DNA of 64,000 nt from Pezicula radicicola (lineage: Eukaryota; Ascomycota; Leotiomycetes; Helotiales; Dermateaceae), in contig PDUO01000009.1 of assembly GCA_003008705.1 (NCBI GenBank), positions 558,001 through 622,000 of the forward strand, given 5' to 3'. The position numbers and the translations under genes were made by a program. A model generated the notes under the pieces. It saw only the letters and a list, made by a program, of their open reading frames with translations. It was not told the origin of the DNA and searched no databases. Shown here piece by piece: positions 46,389 through 57,996 of this stretch. Each line of letters begins with the position of its first letter. Within the stretch, counting starts at the first letter, position 1.

Positions 46389-48662
46389 CTAAACAAGCTT
46401 AATAGTTACTTTCTCAGCGTTCTCAACCAAACTTCTAACCACTCTTCCAGTATCAGCCGGCTGGCGATGTTGTGGTTGACTCGCATAATATAAAATACCA
46501 ACTCTCTCATAAGCCCCATGAATTGATTTCGACTCTCGTAAAGCTAGTCCGTAAATGCGCTTGGAGATCTCCAGCATCGGAGCAAAGACGATATCTCTCA
46601 CATCGTATTCCGTGATATCCGGAAGAAATTTGGCGTTCATATTGTCAAGAGCTGTTTCCTTGACGACGACCGATGGTAAATCTGAGAGTTTCAAAAGGCT
46701 ACATCTTAAGTGAACGGTCGGTAACCTCTGCCCATTAGGCGAGGGTGAAACGGTCCCCGAAGGTTGTAGAGAGCCAACGACGCTTTCAACGGAAGCGATG
46801 GTGTTAGTGGGCGAGAATCGGCATGCAGATTTCACTGCTTGAGCGGTAGAGAACCATGACCATGTTGGTGCTACACTTGACCTGCAATCTTGAGATGTGT
46901 TCATGAACCAAAGCAAATCCTGGAGAATGAATGGTTCCCATAGTCCTGCAATATTCCTCCATCCTGTGCGTCTTTCAATTATCTGAATAGCACCAGATAT
47001 AGCAATTGGCCTATCAGTCTCTCTAGTCAGATCGGCTTTGGTATAAAATGCCAGCAAGTCACACCAGAACGGATAGAAGTCTGGTTTTGCTTCGGGGTCC
47101 ATTTGGTCAAGACCATTTACTGCCAAGCCGCCGTTTGCTGTCACCTTGCTGTTTCCTGTCATCTGCAATGGAAGCCTGCCCTTCAAAGTCGTATTTTGCT
47201 TTCGCCTTGACAAGTTAAACTCGTCCCGATAAGTCTCGCGACATTCCCACGCCATAAAAGCCCCAAAGTTCAAAGTCCTTGGCGATAGCAGTCGCTCTTG
47301 TGTCACCCATCCTCGCAGGTGAAGGGGTGCATTCTCGAATATCGAAGAAAATGTCTCCCATTCTGATCTGGGATGTAGGTATACAGCGCCTTTCATGCTC
47401 TGAAATAGCTCACAACTTGAGTATACCAGCGGATCCCTTTGTCCAAACAAACCCTTAGCAGCCGTTGAGGCTCCAAGGGCTGCAATAGTTAAGAAACTGT
47501 TTGAATATACGTCGCCCATAGTCGCTGCTTCACGGAACCAATCTTGGGCATTGTCCTGAATGATGCATAATGAATCAACCCAGAGCCACCTAAAACCAAG
47601 CCTCTGGGTGACAATTATGGCATCGAATATTGTCTTTGGAAGAATATCAATTGGAATACCATGTGAAAATTTGTCGAAATTATCATTCTCAAGTCGAACA
47701 TCGCTCTGTCCTCCCCAACAGTAGCTCAAGGTCAAATAAGGCTCAGTGATCTTAGTTTCAGCTGTTGTCACGACTCGCACGTACTTCGTATTCAGACAGC
47801 TGATGTCTAATAGCCTCGTTGGCAGCCATGAGTTTTTAAGTGTCTTCTGTCGGCATTTTTCGTGAGATGAGATGCACTCACGAATCCATCTCGAGGTAGG
47901 GCCCAGAAGTATCTCGGGGGAAGTAGAGATTAACTGACAAGTAGCGATATCCTCCTCAAAACGTGGTATTGAATCAGTGTAAGTAACTCCCGGGAATGGC
48001 CGAGGCCAGGTGCTCAAAAGAAGGTCGAAATGAACAGCCCCATGTGTGTTCTCTGTAGGCTTCGTCCATTCTACTCGCAACCTTAGGCGGGCCTTAGTTA
48101 TATCCGGGGAAGGCGCCTTGAAGAGGAATGAGAGTTGGAAGTCCAAGACATTCCGTGCTTGAACTCTGCCAGTATTTCGATCGTTTCGAGATGCTGCTGG
48201 CAGAGTAGAGGTAACCGCCCACACTGTACTATACCACAAGAGAGTGCAGCAATGACAGCCTTGAAGATATGACTGCTCAAGCTGACATCCTGTTTTGCAA
48301 CCTTCGAATGAATGCTTTTTGCGTTCTGTGGAAGAGTCACTTAGATTATCGTCTAGAGTTTGATTTGTTTGGAGCCAAACACTCATCAGAAAACACTTAG
48401 AGCAGAGATGTCCCAGCCGTACTCGAGCATCCGGTCCGACGTCAATTGTAGATGGTGAGCCCAGTGGTACAAATTCTCCTGGTTCCACCGTGGGCCTTGG
48501 AAGCTGCTTAGGTTCTGTCGCATTCGGTATCGTTGAGGTGCTAAGCAGTTCCCTATTTTCAGTGGCCGGAATATACAGATTCCATGCTGGTAGAATATAG
48601 TAGTATATAATCTGTAAGATTAGTCTTGATAATGAGGTTTTGAGAGTATGAAAAAGGCACAT
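46389..48662 (-). CDS. HET-domain protein, intact
   Basis: A single uninterrupted frame of 757 residues. The HET domain spans about 308-455: LTLSYCWGG (SHCWG-type), then DILPKTIFDAIIVTQRLGF, RWLWVDSLCIIQDNAQDW (signature DSLCIIQD), and MGDVYSNSFLTIAALGA. Downstream comes APLHLRGWVTQERLLSPRTL, the usual RGWxxQExxLSxR motif. Upstream is the cysteine pair region LCSKCF and GCHCCTLLW typical of this class. HET proteins act in vegetative incompatibility and programmed cell death after non-self contact, in the cytoplasm. The first ~25 residues are hydrophobic (LILQIIYYYILPAW); the true start may be later. It lies about 4 kb from a decayed relative in the same orientation. Confidence 0.9.
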   Translation of the reverse strand: MCLFHTLKTSLSRLILQIIYYYILPAWNLYIPATENRELLSTSTIPNATEPKQLPRPTVEPGEFVPLGSPSTIDVGPDARVRLGHLCSKCFLMSVWLQTNQTLDDNLSDSSTERKKHSFEGCKTGCQLEQSYLQGCHCCTLLWYSTVWAVTSTLPAASRNDRNTGRVQARNVLDFQLSFLFKAPSPDITKARLRLRVEWTKPTENTHGAVHFDLLLSTWPRPFPGVTYTDSIPRFEEDIATCQLISTSPEILLGPTSRWIRECISSHEKCRQKTLKNSWLPTRLLDISCLNTKYVRVVTTAETKITEPYLTLSYCWGGQSDVRLENDNFDKFSHGIPIDILPKTIFDAIIVTQRLGFRWLWVDSLCIIQDNAQDWFREAATMGDVYSNSFLTIAALGASTAAKGLFGQRDPLVYSSCELFQSMKGAVYLHPRSEWETFSSIFENAPLHLRGWVTQERLLSPRTLNFGAFMAWECRETYRDEFNLSRRKQNTTLKGRLPLQMTGNSKVTANGGLAVNGLDQMDPEAKPDFYPFWCDLLAFYTKADLTRETDRPIAISGAIQIIERRTGWRNIAGLWEPFILQDLLWFMNTSQDCRSSVAPTWSWFSTAQAVKSACRFSPTNTIASVESVVGSLQPSGTVSPSPNGQRLPTVHLRCSLLKLSDLPSVVVKETALDNMNAKFLPDITEYDVRDIVFAPMLEISKRIYGLALRESKSIHGAYERVGILYYASQPQHRQPADTGRVVRSLVENAEKVTIKLV

Positions 48663-49354
48663 GCTAATGAGGTACTCAAGTCAAGTGAGTTACTCAAGTC
48701 CTTGTCTTATATCTCAATAGATAGATAACCATTCCAGCTAATTTTTTACAAGGCAATGAACACGACACCTACTTGTACCCACTCAGCTAATCGTATGTAG
48801 AAACTATTCCAGCACTGTAGCCGCTGGGATCACGGGGCCTGCAGCTCACCCCTGCAATAACCTTGTTTTCAAACATATACCCCTGTGCAATCGAGACACT
48901 GCAACGGTAGCTACGCCTCGAGGGCTTGTTGGATTTGTGTTCCAGCTTATGATAAGACGGATCGCTCGCCGGATTTTGGAGGGATTTAGAACAACTGATC
49001 TGAGTAAAGCCTTGGTTCAAGTAAGCCAGCCTCTTCTTATATGTCAATATAGTCCTACTTAAATTGGTCACTTACAAAACAATTCATATAATAATCAAGC
49101 TGCCCATTTCACCAGATAAATTTTGCAATATACCTTGATATGGCTAATAATATACGAGATTTGCGCCGCTGATGGAATACCTAAGCGCCGGCGACCATGC
49201 ATGCATGGACCCGCGAGAGGTGAAGCGTTGGCGAGAACAAAAGTTCATTGGTCACCTAAATGCACAGTCTCTGCTATCTCCTCTCCAATAAGTCCCAAAC
49301 GCCATAAATGCCATGTACATACCGGAGTCCGTGGCTAGAACCCATACAAAAACC
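48663..49354. other. Intergenic with a short ACTTGAGT repeat
   Basis: At 48667-48705 the minus strand reads ACTTGAGTAACTCACTTGAC then TTGAGTACC, a member of the dispersed repeat family described at 27.6 kb. A 94-codon minus-strand ORF (49071-48787) lacks family similarity and was not called. Confidence 0.5.
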
Positions 49355-51692
49355 TCAAGCGGCGGTCAATTCTGCTATCCTCCTCTCAATCTCTGGTACT
49401 TGGCGCAATTGCAATTCTAGCTCTTCCCTCTCATCTTCTAACTCCAACCTCCTCTCGGCGTCCAACCTCGTGAAGATGTATTTGCCTTGGCCATCAAATT
49501 GCAGGATCATACTGTGGTACTTCCACAGGCTCCTCCTATGAGATACTGTCATAAGTGTGATCCCAAGAGCCTTTGCTTGGTCGTACATGACCTTTTCCAT
49601 CTCTAAGGTAACGCTGGAGGTGCACTCATCAAGAATGGCATATTTAGGTCTGTTGTAGAATAATCGGGCCATGGCTACGCGTTGTTGAAGCCCTCCAGAT
49701 AGAACATCACGCCACTCGGCTTCAGCGTCCCATCCCTCTTTGAATGAGCCAACCAAGTGGTCAAGATCGAGGATGCGAAGAATGTCGAGAAGATCAGCAT
49801 CTGTGATTCCTTTCGAGCGCATCGTTCGTAAAGAATCAGGATAGATAATTTGTTGTCGCAAAGAGCCAGAGCTTAGGTATGGCCGTTGAGGAACGTAGAA
49901 GACCTGAGCAAGAGATGGCTTTCGCACGGTGCCTCCATAGACGGGCCAGAGCCCACCAAGAATGCGGAACAAGGATGATTTACCGCATCCATTTGGCCCG
50001 ACAACTAACATATCATCGCCGGGTCTCATGTGGAAAGACAGAGCTTTAACCAGGACACTGCCTCCCGGTGTTATGATGGGCCTGCAAGTGTTAGATAGAC
50101 GACATCAACGGAGACGAAAACCTACACATCGATAAACTCAATCTCATCACTCTCAATGACGGTACCTCGGTTCTGCATTAGACCAAGGTCGGTAGCACTG
50201 TCACCAACTAAAGTTTTCTCGAATTGTCCAGCCTTGATATCTTCCATCACGTCCAAGAGAGTTGCTACTCTCGATGTGTATCCAGCCAGCTCTGTGACCT
50301 CTTTGTAGGAAAACATGACTCGGCCGAAAGCATCTGAACTAGATAGCAGTAGCCGTCGATTTGTGACGAAGCTTTCGGTCCTATCTCCCATAGTTTGTGC
50401 AGTCGCCCCTGGAATCTTGAAGAAAACAGGGACACTGCAAAGAACTAGCCCCAAAGCACCCCATACGTACTTGATTATGAAATCCTCCATTATACCGTGA
50501 GTAAACCTCCGTCGCAGAATATCTTGACAATGCTTTAGTAAGTGGGAAAGCAGAGAATTGGCATGGATACTTACAGTTAACATGCTTGATGAGAGTAAAA
50601 TACCCCTTGTCTAATGTATCTTTTTCCGCTTCATGGCCATTATACAGCGCGATTTCTTCGCTGTAGTCTATAACTCTTGAATGATCAAATCGAAACTCGC
50701 CCTCTAAACGCGCTTCATCTGCGACGTATTTCCCAAAAGGAGGTGTCAAGGCACGCATGACGTTTGCTGACAATTGCACAAGTAATGACATGAAAAATAG
50801 TCCTAGAGATTGTTAGAAAGGTCTGAAAATAAATCCCAGAAGAGAAAGCTTACCTTCTCCACCAACGCTCTTCGAAAGAGAATAATTGTAGATCAACATA
50901 TCAAGTGTCGGCTTTGCAAGATTTCCGTATAACTCTGCCAAGCTATTCGAGAACTTAGATACATCGACGGTAATCAACTGGTCGGCATTCTTGATTCTAT
51001 CATCGAGGGCAGATAGTGAGTAGAAGGTCATATTTGACAAGTATTTATCGTGGATATGATTCGTCAACCGTGTCCGATACTGGAGGGAAAGTTGGCATTG
51101 ATGGTAGGAAAGCTATAGGTTTGACTTGTTAGTTAAATGTTAAGGTTAATTACTTTGAAGAGGTTGCACGCACCATAGAATTCGTGAATGTAGCCGGCAC
51201 AGCGATTATCATCCACCACACGATCCCAATCAAAAAGTCCTTCCCTTTCCCTCTCACCAAGCTACTCACCAAGGCACCATCCATTGCTGCAACCTTCAAA
51301 CTTATCAAGGTCCTTATAACTAAGAATACACTGTGACTGATCAACAACCGCATTTCCTTGCTCTTCCACCCCGGTATGCATATCTTCAACAGCTTAAATA
51401 AGTTCTTGAAGAACTCCCGATTCAGCTCAACCTTCTGCCTCTTTGTCACCTCGCCCTTGCCCGGTGTTAAATGTGCAGATGCTCGAGACGCCGCCTTGCG
51501 GACTGCGGCTGCTTTCTGTTCGGCGATGGCATTGCGAATGCGATTCAGCAGGGCAAAGAACAGAGTTAGGTAAACGGTTCGGGAGATCTTCGTTCGGTGT
51601 TTAAGGTAGAGATCTGTGAGTTGCGAGAGGATGCTCTTGAGGGTTCGGTCGGGAGGCAAGATGTTTAGTGAAAGCTTCGAGTGCACCGCCAT
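49355..51692 (-). CDS. Peroxisomal ABCD half-transporter (PXA type)
   Basis: Five exons (51692-51174, 51112-50854, 50802-50575, 50522-50126, 50081-49355) join to 709 residues. ABCD half-transporters dimerise in the peroxisome membrane and import very-long-chain fatty acyl-CoA for beta-oxidation. The N-terminal membrane domain holds the ABCD EAA-like signature [20 protein letters not shown]. The nucleotide-binding domain has Walker [10 protein letters not shown], the Q-loop [15 protein letters not shown], the signature LSGGLQQR, Walker [10 protein letters not shown] and the switch His in TVSHRRSLW. The C-terminal ~35 residues are a charged coiled coil. Length matches human ABCD1 (745) better than the longer yeast Pxa proteins. 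Whether it is the Pxa1 or Pxa2 partner cannot be decided here. Confidence 0.93.
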
Positions 51693-52240
51693 TTTGAAGA
51701 TAGATTCGCAGGCTCAGGAAAGCCCGGATTGTGGGGAAGCAGAATACCGCAACGCGGGTAGAACTCTGGGATTCATGAGAAATGGAGCGCAGCCGACATG
51801 CCTTGGATCATTGAACTCAAAGATTGAGATACATCAGATTGTTTGGAGTAATCATCAGGAGGCTGAAATGGTGGGTTGTCGAGGTGGCTGGCGTAGAGAA
51901 CACTGATGATGGCATGTGAGAGTAAATGACCGAGGGAATAGTGAAGTCCGGGGAAACCTGGAGTCTTGGCAACAACATTCATCTCAATCACGTGCGATGG
52001 CAATTCACGATGACATTTCAGTACTACTAAGTCGATATATCAAGGTAGGTAAGTTAGTAAGCTCAATGTTAGAGTCACAGGTGGCCTATTTCAAGATACC
52101 CTTCAAATTTACTAGGTTTTCTATAAACCGGCTGTTTGCTTTTCACGTCTGAATATAAACATGGTATCTAAGTAGGTAGTCGTCACATCATCAACACAAC
52201 TAAATCCGTATAGTTCTTTCCAACATTTCGTATCCACCCA
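51693..52240. other. Intergenic, nothing recognised
   Basis: Spacer between the permease stop and the ABC transporter start. No conserved frame. Confidence 0.45.
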
Positions 52241-53922
52241 TTAACGTCCAATGCGCTTCTTTTCGTAATATCTTAGTGGGAAATAAACAACAATGGTAAT
52301 AGCTCCACTGAGATAGACGCCCACATCGCCACCGTATGGGCCAAACTTGGCAGAGATAGGTCCGACATACCATGTCTGCGACATTCCAGTTACACCACCA
52401 GCCAGGTAGCCTGCCAATAATGCGAAGACAGCAGCAGCACCCCACGGCAAGAGGTGAGGAGAATCCCAGACGCTAAGGTTGTAACCTTCCTTTCTGCGGA
52501 AAAATTGGTCTTCGATGAGAAGAATGAATGTGAAGCTTACAGTCCAGTACCCGAGCAGCGAAACGAAGTTGCTCACAATGGTAGACAAGTGCTCACGACC
52601 AGCAATTGCAAGAACACCAACCACAAGCGCGTTAAGGAAGGACCAGATGAAACGAGGGACGGCGTGGAAGTAGTGCCCGAGAAGCTGGAGGGAGAGACCA
52701 GATGAGTAGTTGACTGCAACGTTGTTTCCAAGGACTGAGAATGCTAGCAGAACCATGAGGAATTTCGAGAATCCAAGAGGGTGGAAGGATTCACGGAGAA
52801 GACCTCCAAGCGCATGGTTGGTATAGGCATCGCCAAGAACCGCATTTTCACCTGAGAATGCGGCGTTTCCAAGACATGCTCCGATGACGGTAACGAAGGT
52901 TGTCGGTATAGAAATCCCGAACAAAGTCAGGAAGAAGATCTTCCAAGACTTTGTGTTGGCAGGGTAGTTGCAGTAGTAGTCAGATGCCATTGAACACCAC
53001 CCAGAAGCGGATGAGAAATTCAGGGCAAGGAAGCTGAGGAATGAACCTGCTCCAGCAAGTCCCGTATCCACCGCAGGCGCACTTGCATCAACCTTGTTTC
53101 CAACCTGGCCAATGAGGATAAGCATGATAATGAAGGTCATGATCCATGAGTATTTCTCAAAAGTGTGGATGAGGGCGAAACCAAAGATTGAGATCACATA
53201 TCCTAAGACTGCAATAATAACGCAGCCCACCTCAATCGGCATTTTGTAGTCAGACACAGCATTGAGGAGTTGGCCAACAACCACGACATTGACCACAGCA
53301 AAACCAGCTCCAATGACAATGTTAAGGACCGAACAGAGCTTAGCGCCGTAGAAACCGAAGGAATATCGAGACGTTGCAATGGCGCGTAGACCAAGCTAGG
53401 TAGTTGAGTTAGCTCTATTTTCTTGGCATGATGCCGAAAGAGAATGCATACCTTTGGCCCAAGTGTGCCGCAAAACGCCGTGCAAAGAGCTCCAAGAATA
53501 ATACCAACAACAATACAGGTAACCGACTGGTGCAAAGACAGACCAAAAACCTCGGGGTCCGGGCCCAAGAGACCAATTGGGAGAGTACCAACATGGCAAT
53601 TCAGAGACCACCAAAGGAAGAAAACATTGATCAGGCTAGGTGGTTTCTTGTCCTCTTCAGCAATACGGTCGATACCTTGGGTCTCAATACCCATTTTCGC
53701 ATCGAGCTTATCTTCCTGGTTTCGCATCCAATGGAGCACTCCTATTTTTTTCTGGAGCTCTTTGGCACGGGCAGCTTCCTCAATGGCATTCTGCCGCTCC
53801 AATTCGGATTCATTGTCGCTAACGAAGTTGGGCAACTTCTCACCACCAGATTCAAGATCGTGAGTCTGGTGGCCATCGTGGGACTTCCTGTCGGCCTGGG
53901 GGCCGTGGACGAAGTCAGACAT
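52241..53922 (-). CDS. NCS1 purine/cytosine permease (Fcy2-like)
   Basis: Two exons (53922-53452, 53395-52241) join to 541 residues. NCS1 Fcy-type carriers import cytosine, adenine, guanine and hypoxanthine with protons across the plasma membrane. The N-terminal ~95 residues are hydrophilic and charged, ending GIETQGIDRIAEEDKKPP. Helix 1 follows with FFLWWSLNCHVGTLPIGLLG. The intron interrupts TLGPK/LGLRAIATSRYSFGFYGAK, the conserved loop after helix 2. About 12 hydrophobic segments follow; LSFLALNFSSASGWCSMASDY fits the Fcy-family helix 6 region with its SSASGW motif. The C-terminus YYEKKRIGR is short and basic. Substrate among purines and cytosine cannot be decided by eye. Confidence 0.92.
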
Positions 53923-56526
53923 TCAGACGTTCCGACGGAGCGAAATGTATGAGGATAACGATAGTAGAATAAGAATGGAGGAAGGAAATGGAACGCTGGC
54001 TGGAGCAGAAGCGAACACTCCAACTTGAGGGGAAGAAGACGCGACGGGGACTCACATATGGGATCTTCGCGAACTAAATAGCCACCACGCCTTGAGGGCC
54101 CCGTCTTCCTTCTAGAAGATAATAACGGCAAAGCCTAGAAGCAGCCTGCATGGCTCTGATACGCTTATGGGCAACGTAGGGCCGGGAATAGCTCTTGTTG
54201 AGGGTTAGCTAGCTATCCGCCCCAGGATGATGGGTGCAATTCTATGGTGGGTAAAAAGAACCAAAGTCTGATAAGAGAGCACGAGAGCAGCATGGTACTG
54301 TATGGTGTACATGGCTGGCTCAGACCAAGAGACAACTACAAAGATAAGAGATTGCTTGGCTTATCAATATCGGGAAGGAGGTGCGGCATGGGGGAAAGGC
54401 GTTGGCCCGCACAATAGCCTGCATTGTGCGCGTAAGGTAGATGCAAAATAGACTTTGGCCTGCAAAGCTGTTTTGAGAAATTGATTCGTACGGGCATGCC
54501 GTGCAACCTGATTTGAAGAAATTCGGAGCACGCCGCTCGCCACGTTTTGTCAAATGAAACATGAAAGAAGAGGAAGATGAAGAGCGAGTGAGACTGGGAG
54601 TTGTAGACTATCGCAGTACGGAGTAGGTAGGTATAGTACCTAACTGCACGAGTAACAATTCCCTCGTAAATGGCGGCCAAGCGACCAATGAAGCCAATTC
54701 CCGAGGTCTAACAAGAGATTGCTTCTTTCGCGTCCTCGGCCTTGGCCAAAGCTTCGCACGACAACAAGCTCTCACTACTTGAGAGCAGCCATCTCTTGGG
54801 CAATGCTTTTCAAGTCTTAATCACTTGGAAGACGACGCCTCAGTCTCTCATCTCCTCGATAAGAGAGTTGGAGGCCGCGCAGATGCATCACTCTCAGACA
54901 GTCGACCCTTTCTTTCTGGGGCGAGCGACTATGCAGTCATGTCAAGAAATCCTCTATAGTACCTTCTGGTTCAGGTCGCAAGTGTTCCGTACTCTGTACC
55001 TCCTCTGAAAGAGGCGACTCGTTATCGTGGATGTCAGCCAGTCCCGATACGTCAATTGGCTTCGTCGAATGAAAGTCAGCAAGATCCCGATTGCTCCAAA
55101 TATTTGGAAAAGAAAAGAATGCTGGCAGTAAAGCTGAGCATCCTTTTCATGCACCACAAGACTGAGACCAGAATACGTAGTGACTGTGGCGCACTATCGT
55201 TTATCGAGAGCGCAGTCGTTCTTGAAGGCTAGGTACCTAACGATTATCTCGAGACCCGAGCCCTGGAAGTCCCATGGTCTTTTAAGACTTTGCACATCAT
55301 AACTTTGGTTGAGGCCATGAGTTGTCGTTGAGGCGATTCGACTTGTCGTTCTGTCAAGTCTTCCCCACAGTCACACAGCAAGCCCGTGTTTTCCGGCTTG
55401 TGCAGCTAATTCTCACCGAGCGGGTATTTCAAATCCGTCAACGTGCGGCTGACCGCATGCGGAGGGGAAGGGAAGAACTTCGAAAACGCCATTGCCGTAG
55501 TTGGGCATGGTATTGGTAGTATCGTTACATTGTACGACTGTTGATCACAATAACTGTATGTATAGCCAAAGAGAGAGCCACATGGCCAGGTTACGGCATA
55601 AGTCTCCTTCTGTACTTTTCTTTTCGTGGAAGGATATGTGCATGTATTGTTGATTCTGTTAGCCAATAAGTCCCAATTGAGCTCTTTGTTTTAACAACTT
55701 CCCTTTCTCATCTGTGTGAGGGTATTTGGGACCAGGCAATGAAACTTGTAATAGGAGTAAGTTTACCAGTAGCACTGGAGTAATTTTGCAAGTGCTGGAG
55801 TTTTACCTTTGATGCACCATGAACTATAGGAGACCTCTAAGTAAGAATCCGAATAGGTTTTTCTACCTAATAAATCCTTCCATCTCGAATATATACCAAG
55901 CAAACACCCCTAGCCTGAAAAATGTCATGGCACGTGACAATATATTCGTATCTTACGTAGTGGAATCCCAATAAAACTCTTGTTTAGTTCTTCTATTGCT
56001 CCTATTTAGACTATTAAATTGTAGTCCGATGACAGGCTACAGGTTCAAATGAGAAACTGCTACAGTGGTAGTAGTCATGTGATCTTATTTCGTTACGCTA
56101 AGAGGACGAGACTGCTTGGCTGAAGGGTAAGCGACAGGATTGGCATCGCTTTGATGCTACAGCTGTTAGGCCAAGGAGCCTCCGAAACATTATTGACATC
56201 CAGCCAAGAGGATTGCAGCATGCCATCTGGACTTTTACCCGCTTCCAAGAGAAAATATTGCACGGCATGAGGATTTGAGTCCTTGTCTTATGTTCGATCG
56301 TCAAGATTCCTACAGCTTGATATCATGTTTTATTTTCGGTACCATCATGCTTTGAAGTCCACGTTATGTATATCTTCTTGCCGTACCCTCTTTTTTGCAA
56401 GTTTTGAAATCTGCGTGCTGGCTCATCCGTTTCTATCTCTGTATCAAGTTTTAAATTTCAAATTTACACACTTTTAATTTACCTCATTAGTCAACTCTAT
56501 AAACCACAAATCAACTTAACGCAATC
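53923..56526. other. 2.6-kb gene-poor spacer
   Basis: Promoter of the permease plus a long spacer. No conserved frame, tRNA or element was seen on either strand. Small ORFs lack family motifs. Confidence 0.45.
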
Positions 56527-57232
56527 ATGAGAGTCCAATCCCTCTTCGCAGTAGCATCCCTCTTGCTCGTAGGCACCATGGCCCTACCCAAAACTGTTCT
56601 CGAGGGCGAGAACGGAATCACTAGTACATTATCCTCTTCAATTATTCTTTCTCCTTAATTAACACCCATTAGTCGAAGATGACGGCTCCACCAGTATCGA
56701 CGGCGAAACCGGTATATCAGTCAATTCCCAAGGCCAAACTACAAATGTCGGTGGCTCAGCTGGCATAACCATCACGCCCGATGAAAATACCGAAAATAAC
56801 GAAAACACCGCTGCCAAAAACGCAACCGAAGGTGCAACAGCAAAGACACCAAAAGCAGCAGCAGGCGAATCAGCATCATCAGGAACAGCTGGTCTCGCTG
56901 CACTTCTAAGTGCTGCGCAAGGTTCTTCCACCGGAGCAACGGCGAAGAAGAATGCTACCGCGGCAGGAGAAACGGCTGCAACTGGAGCTACAAAGGCAAC
57001 GGGAGAAACAGGTGCAACTAAAGAGACTGGAGAGACGGCTGCAACAGAAGCTACAAAGGAAACGGGAGAAACAGGAGCAACAAAAGAGACTGGAGAAACG
57101 GCTGCGAAGAATAATGGTACTGCAGAGACCGAGACCAAGGCCTCGGGCTTGGATGGTGCTTCGCAATTGGCTGCCATTCTGGGGGCGTTAGGTGCGAAGG
57201 AGAGGAAGGTTAAGAGGGTGTTTTTGTCGTAA
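56527..57232 (+). CDS. Small secreted protein with GETGATKETGET repeats
   Basis: Two exons (56527-56623, 56673-57232) join to 218 residues. MRVQSLFAVASLLLVGTMA is a signal peptide. The middle part is acidic and Asn/Gly/Thr-rich (DDGSTSIDGETGISVNSQGQ). From about residue 130 a Thr/Ala/Glu/Lys repeat of the form GETGATKETGETAAT recurs three to four times, then KASGLDGASQLAAILGALG. The C-terminus RKVKRVFLS is basic, so there is no GPI tail. The 49-nt phase-1 intron ends CCCATTAG. Nothing indicates enzymatic activity; it is likely a cell-wall-associated or secreted structural protein, or an effector-like protein. The minus-strand ORF here is a shadow. Confidence 0.75.
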
Positions 57233-57834
57233 AGCGGAATACAATTTAGGGAGGCGGTTGGAGTTTTATGGATAGATCCTAGGCTATGAAAATATATTGT
57301 TCTAGACCGGGCTTGATATTTTCAATTGAACTTGTATTTTGTCTTTGCGGCCTAAGTTTACGTAAACCTCTGATCCATATGGCCAAGGAATATTACAACA
57401 CAAGACGTAGTATTCAAATCTTCTGCCGCGATTCTATCTTATTACTTAGTGCCCTTTCTATCTCCCATAGCCTAGACGAAGATGTGAACGCCGAGCAAAC
57501 TATCCCAGACGCAGCGCCAAAACTCGACGACTAAGCGTACTCTAAATGAAATCCTATTCAACTTCTTGACTTCCAACATCTTAAAAAAAGGACGCACCGC
57601 AACAAATTACCATTGATAGCATTTCTTACCACCTTATCGAAGCCCATTTGAAATGATCGCATACTGTTCGTTTCTACTACCCTACATACTTAATAGGGAT
57701 ACAAATAAATAAATCCATTGCTGTCACTTGGTATACTGTTGTCGACATTAAAAGATAAATCTTATCTGATTCCAATCAATAGCTAGGCGCGCGTGCCCAT
57801 ACCATAACATAATCATTACAAGCCTGCCCGCTCA
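57233..57834. other. Intergenic, nothing recognised
   Basis: Region 3' of the secreted protein gene. Short ORFs only. Confidence 0.4.
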
Positions 57835-57996
57835 TCATCCATTTCCTCCTCGCTCAGTGTCCGTGCCTTTTTCTTCTCTCTCTATGTCCATACCGAGGAG
57901 TTTGGGGTTCGGATTGGGCTGTTTTAGTTGTGGTTGCGGTGCCGGTTTGTCTTCACTAAGGTGGGGCTTAGGGCCATGCGTTACGAAACGGAGGAT
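57835..57996 (-). pseudogene. Orphan C-terminal coding fragment
   Basis: One minus-strand frame reads LRFVTHGPKPHLSEDKPAP, then LKQPNPNPKLLGMDIEREEK and ends GGNG with TGA at 57835. It has coding-like composition and no frame of comparable quality upstream (a stop closes it at about 57998). It resembles the last exon of a lost gene. No family was recognised; it could be chance. Confidence 0.25.

Noticed and set aside
48787..49071. 94-codon minus-strand ORF between the HET and ABC genes
   Set aside because: No family motif, signal peptide or splice support; composition looks like chance.
56659..57177. 172-codon minus-strand ORF, Ala/Val/Pro-rich
   Set aside because: Antisense of the GETGATKETGET repeats; the plus-strand gene has a signal peptide and proper intron.
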